Shown here piece by piece: positions 6,471 through 10,900 of a stretch of DNA of 10,900 nt (its first letter is position 1; every line of letters starts with the position of its first letter). Both the position numbers and the translations under genes were made by a program. Source of the DNA: Pseudomonadales bacterium (GTDB lineage Bacteria > Pseudomonadota > Gammaproteobacteria > Pseudomonadales > UBA3067); the NCBI GenBank assembly GCA_016763235.1, contig JAESUE010000159.1, forward strand, positions 1 through 10,900, written 5' to 3'. The notes beneath the pieces are model-generated. The model was not told the origin of the DNA. It was given only the letters and a program-made list of their open reading frames with translations, and did no database searches.

Positions 6471-8435
6471 GTGAACTCGAAACCCGTTGACTTGATGATT
6501 GCCGCCCCTAGACCTATGAAACAGGCCTTAATGGTGGCGGCAGACCTCATTCTGATACCCATTGCTATTTTTCTTTCTTTTTTATTCAGCACGGGTTACA
6601 CGGCAAACATTTTTTCCACCTCTAGCTATACCATCACCGCTATCACGACTTTTTGCAGTGTCGCGTTATTTGTACAGCTGGGGCTGTATCACGCTGTGGT
6701 TCGTTTTATGGGAAATGAAGCGTTAATCGCTGTGGTTAAAGGCGTTACATTTTCATCGCTCATCTTCGCGCTATTAATCAGTGCAAGTGGTTCTGATATC
6801 CCTCTGACATCTCCCTTTATCTATTTCAGCATTGCACTGGGTTTAATTGGTTTTACTCGCCTATCAGCAAGGCAATTGATATCAAGACAAACTGCAAAAG
6901 GTAAAATAAATGTCGCCATTTACGGTGCCGGCAGCTCAGGCTTAGCCTTGTTAGTAAGCTTAAGAAATAGCAACAAATATAACCCTGTCGCATTGATTGA
7001 TGATCGAACCCGAATCCGTAATATGCGCTACAACGGCTTAAAGGTTTGCTCTCCCGAATCACTGCCTTCTCTCATTCAAAAACACGGTATTGAGCAAGTG
7101 TTACTCGCCATGCCATCTATAACCAGCACAAGAAAAAAAGAAATCATCATCAAACTTGAACCAATGAAAGTCCGAATACGAACTGTGCCATCTATGGAAA
7201 GCTTGGTATCTGGCAAAGCTCGTTTGGAACAAATTCAGGATATCTGTGTTGAAGATCTTCTAAAAAGAGAACCCGTCAATCCCATTCCTGCATTGCTACA
7301 AAAATGCATCGTAGAAAAAACCGTGTTGGTGACAGGTGCGGGCGGGTCGATTGGCTCGGAGCTATGCCGCCAGATTCTCACGCAAAAGCCCGAAAAGTTG
7401 ATACTTGTAGAACGTTGCGAGATGGCCTTGTACCAAATAGACCAAGAGCTTTGCCATTTAACGTCTACCCAAGGTATAGATACCAAGGTCGTACCACTTC
7501 TTGCCTGCGCCCAAAACTCTCAAAGAATGCAGACTATTTTCAATACTTTCGCCGTTGATACGGTCTATCACGCTGCCGCCTACAAGCATGTACCGCTTGT
7601 TGAGTTCAATATGGTTGAAGGCGTTAGGAATAATGTATTTGGCACCTATGAAACAGCTTTGGCAGCTCAAAATTCTGGGGTTGCAAATTTCGTCCTTATT
7701 TCTACCGACAAAGCCGTTAGGCCCACCAACATCATGGGCGCATCCAAGCGGCTTGCTGAACTGGTATTGCAGAGCTTGGCGCAAGGAAGCAGCAAGACAC
7801 GCTTTTCTATGGTTCGATTTGGAAATGTTCTTGGTTCTTCCGGCTCTGTTGTGCCGCTATTCAGAAAACAAATCGCCAGCGGCGGCCCTATTACGGTTAC
7901 GCATGAAGACGTCATTCGTTACTTTATGACTATCCCAGAAGCCTCTCAACTTGTTATTCAAGCAGGGGCGATGGCAAGCGGCGGAGATGTTTTCCTCTTG
8001 GACATGGGAGAACCAGTAAAAATTAGCGAGTTAGCAGAAACGATGATCCGCTTATTAGGTTTAACCGTTAAAAACGACCGATACCCTAGCGGCGATATTG
8101 AAATAAAATATACCGGCTTACGACCTGGGGAAAAACTGTTTGAAGAACTTTTAGTGGGCAGTCATGCGCTCAGCACGCAACACTCTCAGATAATGCGCGC
8201 CGAAGAACAATCACACACTCTCACACAAACCCGCAAGATACTGGAAGAATTAAATATCGCTCTGAATGACGGAAACTGCGTCGCCATACAAGAAATTCTA
8301 CTTGACGCGAATACGGGCTATACGGGCAGTAAAGAAATAAGCGACTTGGTCTGGATAGAAGGTGCCGGAAATTTTGTGGCTGATAATACTAGCGATACAC
8401 TCAAAAAAGACAACATCGCTTACCTCACAAGATAA
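6471..8435 (+). CDS. Membrane-bound nucleotide-sugar 4,6-dehydratase (WbpM/FlaA1/CapD-like)
   Basis: The 654-residue protein has the two-part layout of the large WbpM/PglF group. Four hydrophobic segments (about 18-42, 53-77, 88-105, 116-130) are followed by a Rossmann-like domain with VAIYGAGSSG at 148-157. The catalytic extended short-chain dehydrogenase domain comes next: TGAGGSIGSELCRQ at 288-301 binds the NAD(P) cofactor, HAAAYKHVPLVE lies at 367-378, and the active site is Ser411-Thr-Asp413-Lys414 with Met422-x-x-x-Lys426. Met replaces the usual catalytic Tyr, which is a known hallmark of this dehydratase subgroup. GLRPGEKLFEELL at 549-561 is the conserved C-terminal block. Relatives convert UDP-GlcNAc to the 4-keto-6-deoxy sugar used for O-antigen, capsule or glycoprotein sugars such as QuiNAc or FucNAc. 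The start is GTG, supported by AAGG 7 bases upstream. Confidence 0.93.
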   Translation: MNSKPVDLMIAAPRPMKQALMVAADLILIPIAIFLSFLFSTGYTANIFSTSSYTITAITTFCSVALFVQLGLYHAVVRFMGNEALIAVVKGVTFSSLIFALLISASGSDIPLTSPFIYFSIALGLIGFTRLSARQLISRQTAKGKINVAIYGAGSSGLALLVSLRNSNKYNPVALIDDRTRIRNMRYNGLKVCSPESLPSLIQKHGIEQVLLAMPSITSTRKKEIIIKLEPMKVRIRTVPSMESLVSGKARLEQIQDICVEDLLKREPVNPIPALLQKCIVEKTVLVTGAGGSIGSELCRQILTQKPEKLILVERCEMALYQIDQELCHLTSTQGIDTKVVPLLACAQNSQRMQTIFNTFAVDTVYHAAAYKHVPLVEFNMVEGVRNNVFGTYETALAAQNSGVANFVLISTDKAVRPTNIMGASKRLAELVLQSLAQGSSKTRFSMVRFGNVLGSSGSVVPLFRKQIASGGPITVTHEDVIRYFMTIPEASQLVIQAGAMASGGDVFLLDMGEPVKISELAETMIRLLGLTVKNDRYPSGDIEIKYTGLRPGEKLFEELLVGSHALSTQHSQIMRAEEQSHTLTQTRKILEELNIALNDGNCVAIQEILLDANTGYTGSKEISDLVWIEGAGNFVADNTSDTLKKDNIAYLTR

Positions 8436-8477
8436 ACAAGGCGGGATCTATATCCCGTTTTGGCCCGCCCTCTTGTT
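8435..8477 (+). terminator. Intrinsic terminator with nested alternative stems after the dehydratase gene
   Basis: The core hairpin CGGGAT (8442-8447), loop CTAT, ATCCCG (8452-8457) is perfect and followed by TTTT. An outer alternative pairing also exists: AACAAG and GCGGG (8435-8445) with CCCGC (8464-8468) and CTTGTT (8472-8477). It begins at the last base of the stop codon of the dehydratase gene. The core with its T-run is enough to call a plus-strand terminator. Confidence 0.65.
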
Positions 8478-8632
8478 ATGCTGATATACTCCCGCCCAAC
8501 ACTCTTCTAAATCGTCACTATTCAACGAACCCTGTAGCTGTTCAAATTTAAGTAGAACAAGGCAAAAAATGTGAATTCATATGGTTAAATGATCATTTTT
8601 TAACGCTGTTATGCGCGAGCTGAGAAGTTACC

Positions 8633-9217
8633 TTAACTCAAGGAGAAAAATTGCCCCGCACTCTCCACACCAAATATTGATTGACCATTCAGATCTTTCT
8701 CATGAGCCATATTAGCCAATTGATAAAAGACACTTCTGCTGATCTTAGCTTCTAGGCCATCTCTGATATGAATAAAAGGGCTCGGTTCATCGCTATCTGG
8801 ATTAATTTCCACACGAATAGGATGCTCACTACTCGCTGTAACGGTATCACCAACATTGGTAACAAAGTTAAGCGTTGGCTCTCCTTCTTGCTCGTTTTTT
8901 TCCACTGCAATCGCAACAAAAGGTGCGCTTTCTACCTCAATACGCCATTTTTCTACTGGCGTAACCAGATAAAAACAGCCGTCTTCATCACGGCGGAGTA
9001 TTGTGGAAAACAAACGCACAAGTGATGAACGGTTAATGGCTGAACCTTGGTAAAGCCACACTCCATCCTTGGCGATACGCATATCCAAATCACCGCACAG
9101 CGGTGGATTCCATAAATGTACGGGGGGTAATCCTTTGCCAGGCTGAATAGCCCCCTTGGCTGAATCCAGAAATTTTGAAGAGGGTAGATTAGAACCTGCA
9201 GGCATCGTTTTCACCAT
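8633..9217 (-). CDS. DUF1285 family protein
   Basis: The block PPVHLWNPPLCGDLDMRIAKDGVWLYQGSAI, followed by LVRLFSTILRRDEDGCFYLVTPVEKWRIEVESAPFVA and later EPSPFIHIRDGLEAKISRSVFYQLA, matches what I know of the DUF1285 family in both order and length (about 190 residues). The protein is cytoplasmic: there is no signal peptide or membrane segment. Structures of the family have been discussed as having a new fold with a possible signalling role, but no function is established. The start is uncertain: TTG 9229, ATG 9217 and ATG 9205 are all in frame. ATG 9205 has the best upstream match (GGTG, 6 bases before it), and ATG 9217 is the longest ATG form. On the minus strand, TTGTTA-15-TATAGT (9346-9320) could be its promoter, about 100 bases upstream. 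Confidence 0.85.
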   Translation of the reverse strand: MVKTMPAGSNLPSSKFLDSAKGAIQPGKGLPPVHLWNPPLCGDLDMRIAKDGVWLYQGSAINRSSLVRLFSTILRRDEDGCFYLVTPVEKWRIEVESAPFVAIAVEKNEQEGEPTLNFVTNVGDTVTASSEHPIRVEINPDSDEPSPFIHIRDGLEAKISRSVFYQLANMAHEKDLNGQSIFGVESAGQFFSLS

Positions 9218-9383
9218 GTTATTAAGCAAGACTACATAAACCGAACAAATGTCCGCGCCAAAGTACAGGCCTTCCTTGGTAACATTTAAAACCGCTTCCT
9301 ACGGAACTATAAAGCTAACACTATACAACGGGGAGTTCCATAACAAACAAAGCGTACAACTATACTGACACAGAGGGCTACGC

Positions 9384-9986
9384 TCAACGAGCCACAAAGG
9401 GCCTTCGACCAGCAGCCAGGTTTCTTGCTAACTGATTTAGGGGCACTTCGGCCAGTTTTGCAGGTGTATCACCAAAAAATGTGAAATAACCGCTTTTCCC
9501 CTGTATTTCTATTTGATCCAACTGCTCACCACTTGAAACTTCGACCAGCTTTATTGCCAAACGTATCTTATCCACCCCTGTCTTGCCTTTGCTCTCGTCA
9601 AAAAACGGCAGGCCTTTTCCTTCATGCCAATCGCTGGGGCTTATAATAAGCGCATAATTACAATTTAACTGCTTAGCTGATTTAAGCAGCTGCTTTGAAT
9701 TTTCTTCCACAGCGCCCACTTCAACGCGACGAAAGGTTGCCCTAAATGATGCCGCAGTCTGATTAAGCAAAAGAAGATAGCCCGCATTAACATCATTTTC
9801 CGCAGCGTTTGTAGACCACACTATAGGAACATAAATACTTGATTCAAAAGGAATCGTTAAGTTTCTTTGGCGTTCAATTTGGTAGTGATCAGCTAATCGA
9901 AGGAAACCCAAGACGTTATTGGTTTGCGGGTATACAGCACACCCAGCCAACTGCAAACTAAGAATAATAATGAGAACTTTTTTCAT
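9384..9986 (-). CDS. DUF4823-like lipoprotein
   Basis: The product (200 residues) begins MKKVLIIILSLQLAGC, a short signal peptide with lipobox LAGC and lipidated Cys16, followed by Ala, so an outer-membrane location is expected. The body has an order of elements I associate with DUF4823 lipoproteins: a segment SSIYVPIVWS near 49-58, TAASFRATFRRVEVGAVEE at 77-95, a Cys-containing strand LNCNYALIISPSDWHEGKG at 107-125, GVDKIRLAIKLVEVSSGEQLDQIEIQGKSGYFTFFG at 137-172, and a C-terminal helix PLNQLARNLAAG. No biochemical function is known for this family. An AAGGG site lies 4 bases before the ATG at 9986. It lies 166 bases upstream of the DUF1285 gene start, in the same orientation, so cotranscription is possible but not shown. 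Confidence 0.8.
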   Translation of the reverse strand: MKKVLIIILSLQLAGCAVYPQTNNVLGFLRLADHYQIERQRNLTIPFESSIYVPIVWSTNAAENDVNAGYLLLLNQTAASFRATFRRVEVGAVEENSKQLLKSAKQLNCNYALIISPSDWHEGKGLPFFDESKGKTGVDKIRLAIKLVEVSSGEQLDQIEIQGKSGYFTFFGDTPAKLAEVPLNQLARNLAAGRRPFVAR

Positions 9987-10021
9987 AGACCCTTGCGAGA
10001 TTCCGTCAGTTAGAGGTAAAA

Positions 10022-10049
10022 ATAGTACACCACCTCATATACCATACAA
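10022..10049 (-). promoter_or_regulatory. Probable sigma-70 promoter of the DUF4823-like lipoprotein gene
   Basis: On the minus strand TTGTAT (10049-10044) is followed after 16 bases by TACTAT (10027-10022). The -35 matches consensus at 4 of 6 positions and the -10 at 4 of 6. It would give a leader of about 30 bases ahead of the ATG at 9986. Confidence 0.42.
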
Positions 10050-10155
10050 TTTTATTGCCACTTATTGCTTGTGATGGCCTTTTTTCTCAGTTTATTACTT
10101 TCTGACTAATTCCACACCAAGCACTTACTTACTTACTCAACTAAAAAGCGTACTT

Positions 10156-10900
10156 ATGAATCTTGCAGAAGAATTCCCCCTTCACCCAGACCTGTGTTAC
10201 CTCAACCACGCAGCGGTTTCTCCGTGGCCCAAGCGCTGCGAACAAGCCATTCAAAACTTCAGCCGTGAAAACGTACAATGGGGAGCCACCCACTACCCCG
10301 AATGGATCAAGGTTGAAAACACCCTGCGTAAGCAGCTTCAGACTCTATTAAACGCCCCAAGCTGGCAAGACATTGCTTTGGTTAAAAATACCTCCGAAGG
10401 GCTATCCATGATCGCCTACGGGCTGCAATGGAAAGCAGGCGATACCGTCATCATCAGCAACGAAGAATTCCTCTCCAACCGCATAGTATGGGAATCATTA
10501 CGAAACCAAGGGGTAGTGGTCAAAGAAGTAACGCTCACTGGCGAGGATCCTGAAGCTGCCATTATCTCTGCCTGCGATAAGCGCACTCGGCTAATATCCG
10601 TGAGCTCAGTTCAGTATGCCAGTGGTTTTCGCCTAAAGCTGGAGACATTGGGCGAGCACTGCAGAGACCAAGGCATTCTTTTTTGCGTAGATGCCATCCA
10701 AAGCCTCGGTGCGCAAAGCATGGACATTGAAGCGATTAAAGCAGATTTCGTCGTAGCAGATGGCCATAAGTGGTTACTCGGCCCCGAAGGACTGGGTGTG
10801 TTTTTTTCCACCGCAGAGGCGCGCAGCCAATTGTCGGTGAATGAATACGGTTGGCACATGGTTGAGCATGTCGGCGACTACGACCGCACAGACTGGACAG
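10156..10900 (+). CDS. Class V aminotransferase (cysteine-desulfurase-like), N-terminal part, runs off right edge
   Basis: From ATG 10156 the frame stays open to the window end (248 codons). The fold-type I PLP layout of class V enzymes is clear. The N-terminal YLNHAAVSPWP is at residues 15-25 and the phosphate-binding NTSEG at 78-82. VDAIQSLG, with Asp179 (expected partner of the pyridine nitrogen), is at 178-185, and ADGHKWLLGPEGLG at 201-214 contains Lys205 as the expected Schiff-base lysine. This group includes cysteine desulfurases, kynureninase-like proteins and isopenicillin N epimerase-like proteins. The cysteine or loop that separates these lies beyond the edge, so no specific reaction is assigned. 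No good ribosome-binding site precedes the ATG; a short ACTT tandem repeat lies upstream. Confidence 0.9.
   Translation, partial: MNLAEEFPLHPDLCYLNHAAVSPWPKRCEQAIQNFSRENVQWGATHYPEWIKVENTLRKQLQTLLNAPSWQDIALVKNTSEGLSMIAYGLQWKAGDTVIISNEEFLSNRIVWESLRNQGVVVKEVTLTGEDPEAAIISACDKRTRLISVSSVQYASGFRLKLETLGEHCRDQGILFCVDAIQSLGAQSMDIEAIKADFVVADGHKWLLGPEGLGVFFSTAEARSQLSVNEYGWHMVEHVGDYDRTDWT

Noticed and set aside
7304..7929. Alternative-frame open stretches within the dehydratase gene
   Set aside because: They overlap the catalytic core of a conserved enzyme and show no protein-like features.
6471..8435. Met in place of the catalytic Tyr of the dehydratase as a sign of inactivation
   Set aside because: The Ser-Met-Lys arrangement is a known property of the WbpM-type dehydratases, and all other motifs are intact.
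8564..8601. AAAAAATG and CATTTTTT inverted repeat as a terminator for the DUF1285 gene
   Set aside because: The arms are almost entirely A/T with a 22-base loop. In AT-rich spacer DNA this is likely by chance.
9342..9384. AGCGTA and TACGCT inverted repeat with a T-rich minus-strand tail, as a terminator for the DUF4823-like gene
   Set aside because: The stem is only 6 pairs and the loop is 22 bases, so it would be unstable. The tail TTGTTTGTTA is not a real T-run.
9669..9689. CTGCTTA and TAAGCAG inverted repeat, resembling the arms of the hairpin at 1497-1533
   Set aside because: It lies within the coding region of the DUF4823-like lipoprotein, is only 7 bases, and is explained by the codons of that segment. 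It is not a second copy of the larger hairpin.

Overview
The window looks like ordinary chromosome from a marine-type gammaproteobacterium, perhaps Cellvibrionales or Pseudomonadales. That placement is inference: it rests on the mix of protein families (a DUF1285 protein, a DUF4823-type lipoprotein, a YjbH/GfcD outer-membrane protein, a WbpM-type dehydratase, several lipoproteins) and on moderate GC content judged by eye. No tRNA, rRNA, insertion sequence, phage gene or CRISPR array was seen.

Layout. Positions 1-844 hold the N-terminal part of an acyl-CoA synthetase on the minus strand, which runs off the left edge. An approximately 310-base gap with two inverted repeats follows. Next come four minus-strand reading frames. 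A lipoprotein frame at 1526-2122 ends at a TAA, and the same frame stays open for another 123 codons (1154-1525), so this looks like one gene split by a nonsense codon that sits inside a long hairpin. A nitroreductase lies at 2173-2778. A second, intact lipoprotein with a calcium-loop-like motif lies at 2998-3888, with its own strong terminator.

At 3889-4122 transcription diverges. On the plus strand a large YjbH/GfcD-family outer-membrane protein (4123-6237) is followed, after a probable terminator, by a membrane-bound WbpM/CapD-type nucleotide-sugar 4,6-dehydratase (6471-8435). These two are the surface-polysaccharide genes of the window: one probably supplies a modified UDP-sugar and the other probably helps a polysaccharide cross the outer membrane. 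No glycosyltransferase, Wza, Wzc or YjbEFG partner is present, so the pair is an orphan fragment of an export pathway as far as this window shows.

The plus-strand block ends in a terminator region facing two minus-strand genes, a DUF1285 protein (8633-9217) and a DUF4823-like lipoprotein (9384-9986). A divergent intergenic region then leads to a class V aminotransferase (cysteine-desulfurase-like), which runs off the right edge.

No clear undescribed multi-gene system is visible. The most unusual local signal is the 37-base near-perfect hairpin that carries the stop codon splitting the first lipoprotein gene. The upstream inverted repeat of the acyl-CoA synthetase and the palindrome at the nitroreductase promoter are secondary regulatory candidates.
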